DNA of 64,000 bases from Liolophura sinensis (GCF_032854445.1 NC_088305.1:9491606-9555605); one strand, 5' to 3'; positions 21,130-33,799 are shown, counted from the stretch's first letter. Program-made: numbers and translations. The notes: generated by a model not told the origin, from the sequence alone.

Positions 21130-21570
21130 CGTAATCTGAGATGGAAAAAGTCTTCGTTTTTTCTGCAGTTCCAAGCCGTTTTCCCTTAAAGGCAGTTTTC
21201 TTTCAGTAGCAGTATCATCGCATAATCTACCCGGTTTTATCCATCGAGCTAGAAGCAAAACTCTAAGCTCTGTGGCCTGTACATGACCATCTTTTGCCTC
21301 AAGGTTACTAATCTCAACAAATAGTCCTCGGAGATCTCCACGTCATATTGTTAATTAAGCACCTTTCAGTTTTGTCCCCGAGCTTCTGTCGCTCGAGATA
21401 CTGGAGGCGTTTCAATGTTCATCAGGACAAGCCGGTCTTGGATTCCCCCTCATTAACAGCGGACCATTTGTTGACATCTGCAACCCATCTTAGTCAACAG
21501 GAAACACTTTTTAATAGCTTATTCATGTAGTTGTCATAGTTACAGGTTATAATCCTTACCAGTTTTTTTT
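21130..21570 (+). repeat. Block P1
   Basis: Member of the P family (others at 27030, 34800, about 38950, and 47840 on the minus strand). Landmarks: CAGTTTTGTCCCCGAGCTTC, GTTCATCAGGACAAGCCGG, CTCATTAACAGCGGACCATT, CATCTTAGTCAACAGG and GTTACAGGTTATAATCC. No conserved open frame among the copies. Confidence 0.75.
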
Positions 21571-22369
21571 TTTATGTAAAATGAAAAGAAATGACTCCCA
21601 TCCATATAAGACATTGAAAAGAAAAGGATCACATCCTAGATCCACATTATACAGATTCTATGCGTCGAAACAGACATTCGTATACCAGCCGTCAACGAAT
21701 AAGGACGTTCCAGGACAAGAATCGCAAGGTCATTTCCAAAAACGACGTATAGCACAAACTAGAAGTAAGCAAGTATATAAAGTATGAAATTAGGCTGGGA
21801 TCATGCAAATATAAGTGTTTAACGGTTTTCAAGGATTTTTGAAAGATGCCAGGTATGTTCTAGGCGAATAAGTAAAGTCAGTATTGAAATGGTGTACCAT
21901 ACTACCGTGTAAGTTTTCGGTAGTAAAATATGTAACTCATTTGCGCTTTGACAATATACTTCGTGTCAGAAGACCCTCATTGGACTCACGTACTTATACA
22001 TACCCTGTTTTAACTACAAAAACTGCCCCTAAAATTAAGTAATAGGTTTATTCACTGTCTTATGAAGTTCTTCACAATGTATAACTTACTGGCGTTCAGT
22101 ATATGGGAAACAGACAAGCCCACGCGCGTTATCGAGGCGTGCGTCTGAATAACGCCTCACTCTAATAACGTTTACCTTCGTCGTATCTATTCGATTGTTG
22201 ATTTATTTTACTTTAGACGTATTTGATTATTAATTTGTCCGAATTTTGCTTCAAGCCATACCCGTGGCGTAGGATGGGGGTTCGGTTTTATGTAGACCCC
22301 ACGGGATCCCTGTCCATTGCCGGATTGGAGCACACACCTCGTGTGTCCAGGCGATTGATCCATGTAGAC
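21571..22369. other. No feature recognised
   Basis: Spacer between block P1 and a tSINE-3 copy. No repeats or genes identified. Confidence 0.45.
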
Positions 22370-22650
22370 AAGCGTCTGTAAACACGGCCTGGATCAAACT
22401 CGGGTCGGATCATACTAAAAACTTTAAAAATGGTACAAGCTGCTACCTCGCTATGCGATCAGCTCTGAGAAGCTAGGGTAAGGAAAGAGGACTGGCTGGC
22501 CCATATCAGTATAATGCGACTGGGTGGGGTGTCATATCTGGTGCCTTTGTCATAGTGTTTCAGTGGCGACAGCACTTCGGTAGCATGAACTCCCCGTGCT
22601 ACAAGAAAATATATGTACACACTCGTGATCATCATATGACAACGTTGAAC
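22370..22650 (+). mobile_element. tSINE-3
   Basis: Degenerate SINE-like repeat: GGGTCGGATCATACTAAAA near its start, CTGGCCCATATCAGTATAAT and GACTGGGTGGGGTGTCATAT in the body, and TCATATGACAACGTTGAACT at the end. The same landmarks occur on the minus strand at 32935-33236 and partly at 13505. It shares layout with tSINE-2 (head, TATCAGTATAATG, TCATATGAC end), so the two may be distant relatives. Confidence 0.65.
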
Positions 22651-22739
22651 TTCAAGTTTCGACGCATAGATTTAAAGTAAACTGACCTTCCAAGTAACGG
22701 GAAGAGAACTATAACTTTATTTCACAGCATCCAAAAAAA

Positions 22740-23580
22740 TACATTCTAAAATAGAACTATCCCAACTTACTTCGCCAGACGTACGATGCGATATCAGCTC
22801 ATCGTACACAGGATATATTTTGATTCGATCATACCTACCTCTCACAAAAGAGAGAAACGACCCTAACAAGCTCATAGCGTGACGAGAACGCTTAGCAATG
22901 CTGTCATTTTATTCTACTACAAGGAAGCGAATTGTAATTCATTAAATGCTAGTGTCTTTCAGCTTGATGGAGTTCCTTTTTCGACTGGCGCCATATGTGA
23001 TCAAAGCGAACGCACATCCTACAAAGTGCTTACCATCTATAGGAGATACTGTACCTTATCTGAACAGAGATAATGGATGCCCAAACCAATCAAAAGAGGA
23101 AAGAGCTGGTAAACTGGTGTGTGTATGTGATCGTGTTTTTTGCATACGTTACTATAACCCATGTTGAACTAGATGGCGTGTTATGTATTTCTACGCAACA
23201 ATGAGGTAGGCTATTTTTTTCTACCGAGAAAATCGGTCATTGCGTGCGTCGTGGTAGTCTGTAATCAACTCTAACTAGGTGGGCATTAAATGAGGTATGC
23301 CACTTCCGCCTCCATTAAGGAAAAATATCTCGAATACATGTTTATGGCAATATTTTGCTGTGTAACTTTGCTGTACACGTGTCTACCCACGCGGTAACAC
23401 GGTATCACTGGATCAAAGCCAATTGCTTGGGTGTTAAATGGATGTATTAGAGATAAATAAGATGTTGACCTGAAGAAAATCTTCCTAAAACATCTCCATC
23501 CCCCCCACCCACCCCCCAAAGAAAAACGCTCAATCAGTTTAATATTCACATAAAGAGATTGCCTTGCACTTCAGTTTCAT
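22740..23580 (+). repeat. Block Q1
   Basis: Member of the Q family (31080, 39590, 46440 on plus; 43400 on minus). Landmarks: AACAAGCTCATAGCGTGACG, ATTGTAATTCATTAAATG, TTTTCGACTGGCGCCATATG then TGATCAAAGCGAACGC, and GTATTTCTACGCAACAATG. Copies differ by many substitutions and small indels, so the family is old. No frame is shared across all copies. Confidence 0.78.
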
Positions 23581-23668
23581 TTCTGCTTGTTTAAAAATTG
23601 CATAAAATATTGTTGCTAAAAATGTACACACTCCGTCGATCAATGCAATATATAAGGTATATTTTTGA

Positions 23669-24024
23669 TTGAGTGAGTGAGTGAGTGAGTCTTGGGGTTT
23701 AACGTCGTAGTCAACAATTTTTCAGTCATATGACGACAAAGGGATCCCTAGGGTGCATGTACGTATAATGTGCCTCCTTGTCGCAGGACGGATTTCCACC
23801 GCTCTTTTATTTAGTGCTGCTTCACTGAGACGACTTACAGAAGGCAAGTAAGCCGCTGATACGGGTCACTTATACGGGTGAACGAGTCGTTGCACTTTCC
23901 CCTTCATGCTGAACGCCAAGCGAGGAAGTTACAACTTCCTTTTTTAAAGTCTTTGGTATGACTCGATCAAGGATTGATCCTGGATCTACCGCTCCCGAAG
24001 CGGACGCTCTATTAACTGTGCTAT
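23669..24024 (-). mobile_element. tSINE-2, full length, perfect TSD
   Basis: About 356 bp. A GAGT-repeat tail at the left is followed by TTGGGGTTTAACGTCGTAG, the whole body, and the head with GGATTGATCCTGGATCTACC (B-box side) ending GCTCTATTAACTGTGCTAT. The flanking 13 bp repeats GGTATATTTTTGA (23656-23668, 24025-24037) are identical, the clearest recent tSINE-2 insertion here. Confidence 0.96.
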
Positions 24025-24180
24025 GGTATATTTTTGAAGGTACAAGATCAAATTCCTATTTCTAATAGGCAGTAAGACAGCAGCCTGGAATTATCATCAT
24101 TCTTGTTAGATATACATACACATATAAAGGCTGTTTCCCGTTACCTTCAACAGTTAACATGACGTCCGTAAGAACAAGTG

Positions 24181-24372
<192 letters not shown>

Positions 24373-24499
24373 ATAAGCCAAAATATATTTTATTTGAAGA
24401 ATCCTTCATTATATTGTTTCTGTTGTGCTAGATTTCCTCTTACTTGATGATTTTCAGGAAATGAAAATACCTTCGACAAAAATGTCCGTAGCCTTCGCC

Positions 24500-25320
24500 G
24501 GAGTAGCAACATGTTAAACGGCACAACACTGAACAAATCTCTGTTCAACATGTACCCAGAGATACCAAGACAGAGGACATGTGAACCCCATGTGAATGTT
24601 ATGATCTTCACTCTGTCCGCTCACATCTACAAACCGAAGACACTTAAGCAAATTATCGTGCGTAGACTGATGCATGTATTTTCGATCACGTAAAACAACA
24701 CCCCATACCACAGGTGGCTAGAAGGCATTTGGAATTCAAAGACAGACATTACATTAATAAAACCCCGCGGACAGCTAATGGTGGGGCAGATTCCTGTGTG
24801 TGACTGACTGGCTACTGGTGAATAAATATGCCCGCTGGAGCTCTGTTCTCACTGGTATTTCTCCATTTTTGGTTTTCCACGAAGACATCTGTCTGCAGTT
24901 CCCCGATGTCTTTCGGCGATCCCTGAAATGTGATGTATGGCTAGGTGTAAAGTGTACCAGCCATCTGGACTTAGGAGTATCTGACTCCATACAAGGCGAT
25001 AATCTGGTTCTGAGGCCTGTATAGTAAAACATAAATTATTAATATATTTATTGATACAATTTTCTAGATTATAGAATATGAAAGTTATTTTCAAACTTTA
25101 ACTGATTTTGTCGTGTTTTTTATTTGCTACTTTAATATATTCGCCTGTTTGTGTTTGGTTTTGTTTGTTTTTATTATCCTATCGTAAACCATTCACTTTT
25201 TTGTATTTATACATACGTCCTACTTGGTTGCTTAGTCATACCAATTATTCCTGCAATTGGCGATGGGTAAATGAAATTATCTCACCTGGCAATAAAGACG
25301 AAATGTCTTAAAAATCGATG
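24500..25320 (+). repeat. Block R2
   Basis: Aligns to R1 and R3: TAAGCAAATTATCGTGCG, GTATTTTCGATCACG, CAGCTAATGGTGGGGCAGATT, GGTTTTCCACGAAGACATCT then GTCTGCAGTTCCCCGATG. The plus frame gives VFHEDICLQFPDVFRRSLK. The right part is AT-rich and less conserved, ending near a shared GGCAATAAAGACGAAATGTC-like motif (compare 30190-30215 in R3). Confidence 0.75.
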
Positions 25321-25754
25321 CATTTCCTACCTGATTTTGCTGAAACCATGGTGCTAGGGCGTGTAATTCACTAATTGAGGTATATTGAGAAGAAACAGTA
25401 TTTATACAATATAACTGTATAATATAATTAATATGGGGTTTAGAATGTGATATAACATGTAAAGTACATATAAAAACAGCTTCTCAGCCCGTTGTGGTGA
25501 AGTTAACGATAATAGCTGTCAACACAAGAAAACAACAGAGGGCGCTTAGGTGGGTTCGCGATCCCCGTCCCAGTCGTTAACGTACGAGGTTCATTTCCGA
25601 ATGTTTCCCGCCACTGGCGGAAAATATGCACAGACTAATGGGTTTTTTAAGAACTACAAAGTAAGACTCAAAAATGAAAATTGCTGTCACATTTTTATAT
25701 GCCCCTGCCATTTGGCGGCGTGTATTAAGTTACAGCGATTTTGTCCGCCTGTCG
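25321..25754. other. No feature recognised
   Basis: AT-rich spacer; no match found within the window. Confidence 0.4.
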
Positions 25755-26545
25755 GTCAGTATTCGCGTCCGAGCTTTATCTCAAATTGTCTTGAATGGGG
25801 AGTTGTACTTTGTGATGGATACACAGATACACAGATGATAATGTGGCGTGACTCACATTTGTTCCTTTCCACGGTTGTCATGGTAACTAGATAGCCACTT
25901 TCATTATATATACTGTATAAATAGATATGATTTCGTGTCCGGGCTATAACTCTCAACTGTTTTTTACGTACAGTTTTAATTTTTCGGTGAATATGTACAT
26001 GCACAGATGACGATGTGTCGCGACTCACATTTGTTCATATCCGCGGTTGTCATGGTTACTACATTGACAATTCCTTATGTATACTATATAAATAGATATG
26101 ATTTCGTGTCCGGGTTATAACTCGAACTGTTTTGTGCGTAGTTATAATTTTTTGTGGATACATACATACACAGATGACGATGTGTCGCGACTCACATTTG
26201 TTCATTCCCGCGGTTGTCATGGTTACTGGATTGACAATTCCCTATGAAGACTATATAAACATAGTAAATATAACGTGTCCAGGCTATAACTCCAACTCTT
26301 TTCCACATAAAGTTTTAATTTTTGATGGATACATATATACACAGATGACGATGTGTCATAACTCACATTTCTTCATTGCCGCAGTTGTCATGGTAACCAG
26401 GTAGCCATTTTCCCTGTATATACTATATAAATGGAAACGATTTTGTGTCAAAGGTTACAACTCCAACTATTTTCCGCATAAAAATTCTGATGGACACATT
26501 TATCCACTTGTGCAGTTGTTTTGGTAACCACATACCTATCATAAA
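25755..26545. repeat. About 170 bp tandem repeat, five units
   Basis: The phase marker CACAGATG recurs at 25830, 26002, 26169 and 26340 (spacings 172, 167, 171), each followed by ACTCACATTT, GGTTGTCATGGT and a TATATAAAT stretch. A fifth, degenerate unit ends near 26545. Units differ by several percent and by small indels. A nucleosome-scale period is a satellite-like feature, but only five copies are present and the period is not a multiple of three throughout. Confidence 0.9.
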
Positions 26546-27029
26546 CACCCATGAAGATTCCCCTCAGGGGTTACACTCACCACAATGCTACTGGTATTCT
26601 TTTATACATTTCAAACAAATGTTGGGGCGTATGTTGTGTTCACCTGAACTCTTGTTTAGCATATATCTCTCCATTTTCCATATCTTGAAAATCACATGCT
26701 CTTCGTTTTAAAGTAGGCCTTCCTCACAGCTAGGCTTGGTTGTAAACTCCTGTGCCGGGCGTTAAATAATTTTGGCCTAAACCTGGCTTAGATCAGCTCT
26801 ATGAATATTTGAGTTTAAATAAGGGCTGTGATTCGCGTGATTGGCATAATTCTTCGATAAGGCCAAGGGTTTACTCTTTGGAAATAGCAGAATGTATATT
26901 AAACGTCTTTGCGTATATTCTGAATTTCCGTTCCACGACCTATAATATCAAGTTAAACATCTAAAACAGCACTAACGTTTCCTAACCTTGTGTCTTCAAG
27001 ACAAACTTGAGGTAAAAATAAAAGAAAAA
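26546..27029. other. No feature recognised
   Basis: Spacer between the 170 bp array and block P2. Confidence 0.4.
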
Positions 27030-27540
27030 AATCTCAAAGTAGTCTGCAGGCGTCAACTCAGTGGTAATATAAATACCTGTGTGCGAAGTTTGAACAAAAT
27101 GTTCTTTGTTCTGCAGTTTCATGTTTTGTTTTTTATTAATCGTCTTTTTTTACTGCCGCTCGTGATTTTCGTTACGTAATTTAATGCGTTTGAGTCATAA
27201 ACCTGGTATCAGCGTTCTAGTCTCTTGGGCCATTACCTATCTTGATTTATTTCACGGTAACTCATCAGCAAATGATCGACAGGTATCCTGAGACTTTTGT
27301 GCTAAATCGACAGTTTTCAGTTTTGTCCTCGGAACTTCTGTCATCCGAGATACCAGAGCCGTGTTATTGTTCATGAAAGTAAGCCGGCGGTGATTTTCAC
27401 TTCATTACCAGCAGATCATTTTTCTACGTCTCCAACCGATCTTAGTTAAGGAATAGCACTTTTTATTGGCTCATTAACCTGATGTACCTGTCAGGATTAC
27501 AGGCAATATTCATTACCCAGCTCTTGTGTAACACAAAAAT
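27030..27540 (+). repeat. Block P2
   Basis: P-family copy: CAAAGTAGTCTGCAGGCGTC and GTGCGAAGTTTGAACAAAAT (both also in P3), TTTTCGTTACGTAATTTA (also in P5), ATCGACAGGTATCCTGAG, TCAGTTTTGTCCTCGGAACT, AAGCCGGCGGTGATTTTC and CAGGATTACAGGCAATATTC. The best-preserved left half of the family together with P3 and P5. Confidence 0.8.
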
Positions 27541-27550
27541 TCTACGCCCA

Positions 27551-27880
27551 ACTTTGTAAAACCTTGGATACAGTTAGACCACCGCCCCCATGAGCATCGT
27601 ACAGAAAACGTATTTTCATGCCAATGCACCTATTCATCTGACGTAAAATATATTCATTTATGCTCAGGTTGGTAAAACCTTGAATACAGTTAGACCACCG
27701 CCCCCATGAACATCGTACAGAAAACGTATTTTCATGCCAATGCACCTATTCATCTGACGTAAAATATATTCATTTACGCTCAGGTTGGTAAAACCTTTGA
27801 AACAGTTAGAGATGCCCACATAAACATTATATAGAAAACGTATTTGGCATATCAATGAACCTATTCATCTAACGTCCCAA
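27551..27880. repeat. 116 bp tandem repeat, three units
   Basis: GTTAGACC recurs at 27573 and 27689 and as GTTAGAGA at 27805, exactly 116 bp apart. The first two units are nearly identical over GCCCCCATGA and CAGAAAACGTATTTTCATGC; the third is diverged. This implies a recent duplication of the left unit. The minus frames across it are repeat artefacts. Confidence 0.93.
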
Positions 27881-29044
27881 TTCACTTTGTTAAAACAACC
27901 AATATTTCTGGTAAGACTGTTACATGAAAAATAGTAAAAGTGTTGCAATTATTAACATCATTAAGAAGCTCACTGGTGTCTGGCGCCCAGGAGGTATATC
28001 ACATCCAATCGAGTTCTCAAGCCGTTGTCGTTTATGTAACATATTGGATGGTGTTTAACATAAGTCGTCCTATTCAATCAATCATTCAAAGCATGGTTAG
28101 GAATTTTTTGTGGCATATTATTGTCATAGCTTCCGTAGCGCGATTTGTATGGCTACGCAGTAATGGGATAGGCTATTCGGTAACGCTTAATGCGCACATA
28201 GTGCAACTCACCAATCAAGGTATTAAAACTAGACAACCGTTATTTAGGTAGGCTACATCCGCTTGTATACAGGGTTAGATAGGAACACAACGAAGCCAAC
28301 TGCTGTATTATTATATTGTATAACTCTGTGGCGCCATGGCGCAGTAAAACTGGCATTTGATTGGCGGAGGACACTTTTCTAATTACACGTAGCCCGTAAA
28401 TAATAGCGCATAATCCTACCATCTGAAAAAATCTATTTAACATAGATGTGCTTTGCTGATTCAGATTTTTTCCATTAAAACGAAACAGCCAACGTACATT
28501 CACATGAAATGAGATTTATGACCAGCTGTTATATAGTTGCTGCATGTTCCTCACATGAATCATTGTTCAGCACTCGGTTTTTATATTTTCATTTTTAATC
28601 ACGAGGGAAGAAAATAAGAGAAATATATCATAATTGGCTGTTTCTGTTGTTGTATCCATTTCGATAAATCCTGGTGCCAAACATCTTTTCGCTTTGATAC
28701 AGAAATATAGACACCATGTCACTTTGTTAATGCGAAATAGCTACGTTATACATGCTAAAACTCTTATGTGTTAAGACCGCTTTGGTGAGAGGCTCCAGTG
28801 AACCTCAAGTTTAGATATACACAGTATGTACATGCTCCTGGAAGAAAATGGTGATTTTCGCGCGGTTTTCTCCGTTTGTGTGAACAACAATCCTGACAGT
28901 CTTAGTTACACAGTTGAATTACATATAAACAAGCAAATTATATTTCTTATAACTTTTGCCGTATTTAAAGCCCTCGTAAACATGTAACCAAGGAACGATT
29001 GGTGCCTTTTGTTTTAATACCGCTATGTAGAATGAAAATGTAAT
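27881..29044. other. No feature recognised
   Basis: About 1.2 kb without supported gene or repeat. A phrase GTAGGCTACATCCGCTTGTA near 28248 faintly recalls sequence at 4786-4802 but is too short to call. Confidence 0.45.
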
Positions 29045-29265
29045 TAAAGACGTACAGCACATAGAGTAAAACCAGAGCAGGGACGGCATTTGGGTAACTG
29101 GCAAATGTAACCGGTGAAATACGAACTCATTGTCAATTTACCTCAGTCATGCAGGGTTTTAGCTGAACCTGTAATGTAAATGCATGAATAGCTTAAACAG
29201 AATTAGGTAAAGAATGCAATGATGTTAGTTGCAGTGCAATTGAAGGCCATAAAGTGGTGTCTGGT
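29045..29265 (+). repeat. Element U2 (one unit plus tail)
   Basis: A single satellite-type unit (CAGCACATAGAGTAAAACCA, AACTGGCAAATGTAACCGGT, GAAATACG) followed by the shared tail (TCAATTTACCTCAGTCATGC, AGGGTTTTAGCTGAACCTG, AGAATTAG, AATGATGTTAG). Same layout as U1 and U3. Confidence 0.75.
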
Positions 29266-29389
29266 TTGTTTTTCATTTATATCGTCTTTTGGTTGTGTTT
29301 CCTTTCCTCTGAATTGTTCGTGTTTAGCACACTCAAACATGTGTGTCAAAACAGTTTCGAGTAGCGGCATGTACACATAAGTACACTTA

Positions 29390-30210
29390 CAGTGTGACAT
29401 ATAGATATGCTGCCTGTACCCAACAATGCTGAGAGAGGACAAGTAACCCCCGAGAGTTGATGTCGTACAAACTTCTATTTATAGACAGCGTTATATCATG
29501 CCTGTTTTTTCCTCAATGAAGAAACGAAGCCACCTGAGCCAATCATCGGCCATCAAATGATGCCTGTAATTTTGTGACACAAAAAGCAACTCCTGTAGGA
29601 GAAGTGGTCATAAATAACCTCAGGCGTCCAAGGAGGGACATTAGGTTTACAAAACCTCGCAGACAGCTAACGATAGAGCAAACTCTGGAGCGTAGCTATC
29701 TTATGAGCAAGGAAGATGTCTGGAAGAGTTCTATTTTAGCTAATATGGCTGTGCCTTCAGTTTTCCATGAAGACATTTGTCTGCAGTTCCCCGATAGTTT
29801 CTCGCGACACCTGAAATATTCTGTAGGTACAGTGCACGGGCATGCTAGGCTATTGACCTCTGCTATAAAGTGTGTGCCTTTATACATTTCTCTGTATTTT
29901 TTTTGCATTTTATTTTTAAATATTTGAATGTGGCATTGAAAAACTGGTGTTTCCTTTCTTTAACTGCTTTAGACATGTTCGTGGGTTTGAGTTTGATTTT
30001 AGATATTGTCATTGTCGCATCGAAAACCATTTACTCTCTCTTGGATTAAACATGCCACTATATTTTTGCAATACTGCCAAAGTAGCCATAAATAACCATC
30101 ATCCGTACACTTATTCGCTCGAAACTTGTGTGGATAAAACGCTGTAGTATTTTCTATGTTTACCAGTAGGTCATCATCACTAAACGAAATTGTCTTACCT
30201 GGTCACAAAG
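29390..30210 (+). repeat. Block R3
   Basis: R-family copy: CCTGTACCCAACAATGC and GAGAGGACAAGTAACCCCC align with R2; then CAAAACCTCGCAGACAGCTA, TTTTCCATGAAGACATTTGT and CTGCAGTTCCCCGATAG. The plus frame at 29574-29927 is open for 117 codons and includes VFHEDICLQFPDSFSRHLK, the longest surviving frame of the R family. In R1 the same frame stops at the end of the motif. Coding origin is possible but not shown. Confidence 0.75.
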
Positions 30211-30475
30211 ATACCTTAATATCAATCAGGGTAGATAATCTGTCAAATGTAAGCTGAGTGTAAGCTGCATGCGTTAGTGTCATTCAGCGAGATTTTCTCT
30301 TCTATTATTTTTCCAGTGCTAGAAAGGTGGTGAAATATTCCTTAAATTTGTGATGAGAAGATTCAAGTACAATGTATGTAATAAGATAAAATGTACAGAA
30401 CATAACAAACAATGTAATTGTTTAGGTTTTATACTGGAAGTTATGAAAATGCGACCATACACCACTATGTGTTGA

Positions 30476-30731
30476 TTTATTCATTTATTTCATTGGTGTT
30501 TTACGCCGCACTTAAAAATATTTCACTTATACGACGGCGGCCAGCATTATGGTGGGAGAAAACCCGGCAGAGCCCGGGGGAAACCCACGACCATCCGCAT
30601 GTTGCCGACATGCCTTCCCACGTACGGCCGTAGAGAAAGCCAGCATGAGTTGGTCTTGAACTCACAGCGATCGCTTTGGTGACAGGCTCATGGGCCATTA
30701 CGCCGTGCTGGCGTGCTCACCAACTAAACCT
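30476..30731 (-). mobile_element. tSINE-1, near full length, TSD
   Basis: About 256 bp with intact body (GACGGCGGCCAGCATTATGG, AAACCCACGACCATCCGCA) and head. Flanked by ACTATGTGTTGA (30464-30475) and ACTATGTATTGA (30732-30743), a 12 bp target duplication with one mismatch. It separates R3 from Q2. Confidence 0.95.
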
Positions 30732-31079
30732 ACTATGTATTGAATACCGTTTTATAAAAGTATTCTACATTACATATACCATAATGCTATTCTTCAGTCA
30801 ATAAATTTCAAAACACCGAAATAAATAAATTCCGCGTCAAATTGTGTGGCTGAAATCTGAAGTTTTAAAGGAAAAGTGGGGTCCTTTTATACCCACAACA
30901 AAATGGATTAACGCTTCTCTTTTAAATTGGACATTATCTCCACCAGATCACTGAACTCTAATAAGAGAATAATAATTACAGTTTACCGCCTCCAACAAGA
31001 AAGCAACCCTTACAAAATGAAAGGAAAGGCGCATTTGAATTTAGTTTACTTATTGCGCTTAATTCGCATACAGACATCA

Positions 31080-32330
31080 AGCACTCCGGGAGATCAACTT
31101 GCACAGAGATCATAACATGTTCCAATTTCTGGTGGATTTACCAGTTAAGCTGACCACCCTTAACCGCTGATGCGCTCACACCGATCACGTGATAACACAT
31201 ACGCGATATCTGTAAGCCTCGATGATATCCATCTAAGGTCCCTCACAAAGGACGAAACAAACGACACTAACAAGTTCTTAGCATGACATGAACACTTAGT
31301 GAAAGAGTCATTTGATCCCACAGCAGAGAAGCGCACCATAATTCATTAGACGTCAGTGTTATTCAGCTTTGCAGAATCCTTATGACACCGGCGCCATACG
31401 TGAACAAAGCGAGCATACACGCTACGAAGTGCTTTCCGTCAGCAGACAGTGTATCTTACCTGAACTGTGAGTTTCAGAGTGGATGCCCAAATCTAGCAAA
31501 CCCGGAAAGCGATAGCAAACTGTTGAGGTGTATTTCGTGTTTAGGCAGTTTGTTTCTGGCATAAACTCATCAACACAAGTTCGAGGATGAGTTCTGTTCA
31601 TGTCTTTCTGCACAATAATACTGAAATCTATTCTGTCTGCCTTAGACAGCGGCCAGTTCATGTCGTATAGAAATCTGTCATTAAACCTACCTCGATGGAT
31701 TGGGCATATCTTGAAAATACCTTCAGTATTAATAATCTGTATAATTATGCTTACGGAATATATGTCTACATACGCCCTGTAATTCAGTGACAACTGATTT
31801 GTGGAGAACATTTCTTTCAGTACACATAGTCCGTGACCATTTCCATCCTCCCAGACCAGCTCCAGAAAATCCATTCCACATACGTCATCGATTTTCAAGT
31901 TTATTTTTAAACTAGAAAGTTTAACAACAGACATTTGACACTTACGTAAGCAAATCGAAATGAATTATTTTTCATACCAATGGCTGTTCCCCAGCAAATT
32001 CCAAACATATAATAATGTTTTCTACATGTGTATGCCAATTGAAAAATGACTCTTTATTTAACATTTAAAGAAAAAAACGCTATCAGCTCTCGGAGACAAA
32101 AATAATCGCATTGTATGTAAATTTATGTACTGAAAGAATGGGAATGTACGGAAACGTATCGGTTTTTGAAAATTGTATTTAGTCAGATCTTCAACTCATA
32201 CAGATATCATGATCCACTCTTGGGCGACATATACACTATCGTGAAATGACCGATTGAATTTTTACATGTTCTTCAATTAGTTCTCTCTGCGGTAAACTCT
32301 ACAGCATTATGTTAACAATAAGGCATATCT
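31080..32330 (+). repeat. Block Q2
   Basis: The longest Q copy. GCTGACCACCCTTAACCGCT matches Q3's CTGACCATCCTCAACCGCTG; then CACTAACAAGTTCTTAGC, ACACCGGCGCCATACGTGAA, ACAAAGCGAGCATACACGCT, and late AATTAGTTCTCTCTGCGGTA, which also occurs at 47550 and, inverted, at 46370. Its minus strand carries the best open frame of the family (separate entry). Confidence 0.78.
31422..31934 (-). pseudogene. 170-codon open frame in block Q2
   Basis: The frame starts MSVVKLSSLKINLKIDDVCG, continues through WEDGNGHGLCVLKE and an IFKICPIHRGRFNDRFLYD region, and ends within the Q repeat. Minus-strand translations of Q3 (GDENGHSLCVT, GDIFKIF) and Q1 (YRVGRHVYSKVTQQNI) align to it for tens of residues but contain stops and frameshifts. 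This could be the relic of a coding exon or an accidental frame in a repeat. No known domain is recognised. The plus strand shows comparable conservation (GCPN motif in Q1 and Q2), which argues for caution. Confidence 0.25.
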
Positions 32331-32934
32331 TCTGATTCTTAAGGCTGTCACAAATGCTATAGTTCCCAGAAATATTTAATAGTTGTAAACTTAAATAAAT
32401 TGTTGAGAAGGGTATCAAAAGTTTTAAAGTATTATAAAAACAGGTGGCATAATCGGATGTTTTTCTTTCTTTTTTTTGTAGCTTGTTTCGATTGGTGTCA
32501 ATCGTTTTCAGTCATTTTTTTACTGTCATGAAAGCTATACAGATATAAAGGCTCTGCTGCAGTAATGGTACACCTTTTTTGAAACAGTATCATGATGTAA
32601 TGTCTTTGGGAATCACAGAAAAATCATTTTCCATTGTGCATTATAGAGAGACTGGACATATGAAACTAATTTTCAAAAAGAAAAACGATTGAACGCAAAC
32701 AACAAAAGAACTAAGAAAGTAAAAGAAGTAAGAAATTAAGACGCAACTAGGCAAGGACAAAGGGTCGGCAGTTTTCAATGCAAAGAGGCAAGCAATGTTC
32801 GAGGTGAGGGAATTACATGTAAACTGATATCAAAATGGCGCAACGTATACTAAGTCAAAAATTGTCGTTAGCCAAGGTAATCCATTTTGTCGTTTATTTC
32901 GACACTTTGACTTAGGTTTCATGCATTATACCCT
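32331..32934. other. No feature recognised
   Basis: AT-rich spacer with T-runs near 32465 and 32510. Confidence 0.45.
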
Positions 32935-33236
32935 TGTGATATGGCGCAGAGTAGTTATAAAATGCGTGTACGTATACTGTGCCTTCTTAAGGAGTCCACT
33001 CCGCCATCTTCCGCCATCATGTCGAAGACACCAGACATGACAGCCCACCCAGTCACATTATATTGACACCGAGGTCAACAAGTCATGTTTCCTTGCTCTA
33101 GCCTCTCAGTGCTGCGCGCCAAGCGAAGCAGTACGAAGTACTATTCCTCCGTCAACTCTTTAGTATGATCCGACCCTGGGTTACGTCCAGGGTCTCCTGA
33201 CTTCGTGACGGACGTTCTGGCCATTAAGTCACCGAC
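32935..33236 (-). mobile_element. tSINE-3, nearly complete
   Basis: On the minus strand it begins with a tRNA-like head (GTGACTTAATGGCCAGAACG, then GACCCTGGACGTAACCCAGG), passes GTCGGATCATACTAAAGAG and CGCTTGGCGCGCAGCA, then ATAATGTGACTGGGTGGGCT and GTCATGTCTGGTGTCTTC. The core shared with 22370-22650 is clear. No target duplication seen. Confidence 0.7.
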
Positions 33237-33799
33237 GTTTTCCCCGCCGTCAACGAACAACACATGAACAGTATTAGTAAGGGAAGCTGTATGAATAGTA
33301 TTAACATCAAATGGACAAAAAAATTACAAAGAAAAAAAATTTTTTTGCACACAGAATGACATGTTGGCTTAAAGCGATACGGAAACGATACTGATTGGCT
33401 TACAGTGGTGATAGGGGATTTTGGGTTAGGATATTCATCATTGTTCAAGCTTGAATAAATCCGTCATGCCTAAAATTCAGCTTAGACTGGATATAGCCTG
33501 GATTCCACTGCATCAGCCAATTAGAAAAGATTATGTATCCCTGTAAGTACCAACTATCCAATGAAGATATTCGGTGTTTCGTTATCGTGCAATGTATATT
33601 TGTTCAATTGGAAGTGCATCTGTGAAGGGGGATATGAACTAATTAGACTGAAATTAGCTTGATATGATTATATCAGTAAACCCTTTTAATCAAAGGTTGC
33701 TTCAGTCGAGTATTATTGGTGGATTCATCATATATTCATTACCAATTGTGGCGCAGTCGGCGTTCACAATACATCAGAATATAAGTAATTCTCATTACC
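33237..33799. other. No feature recognised
   Basis: Spacer; nothing identified. Confidence 0.4.
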
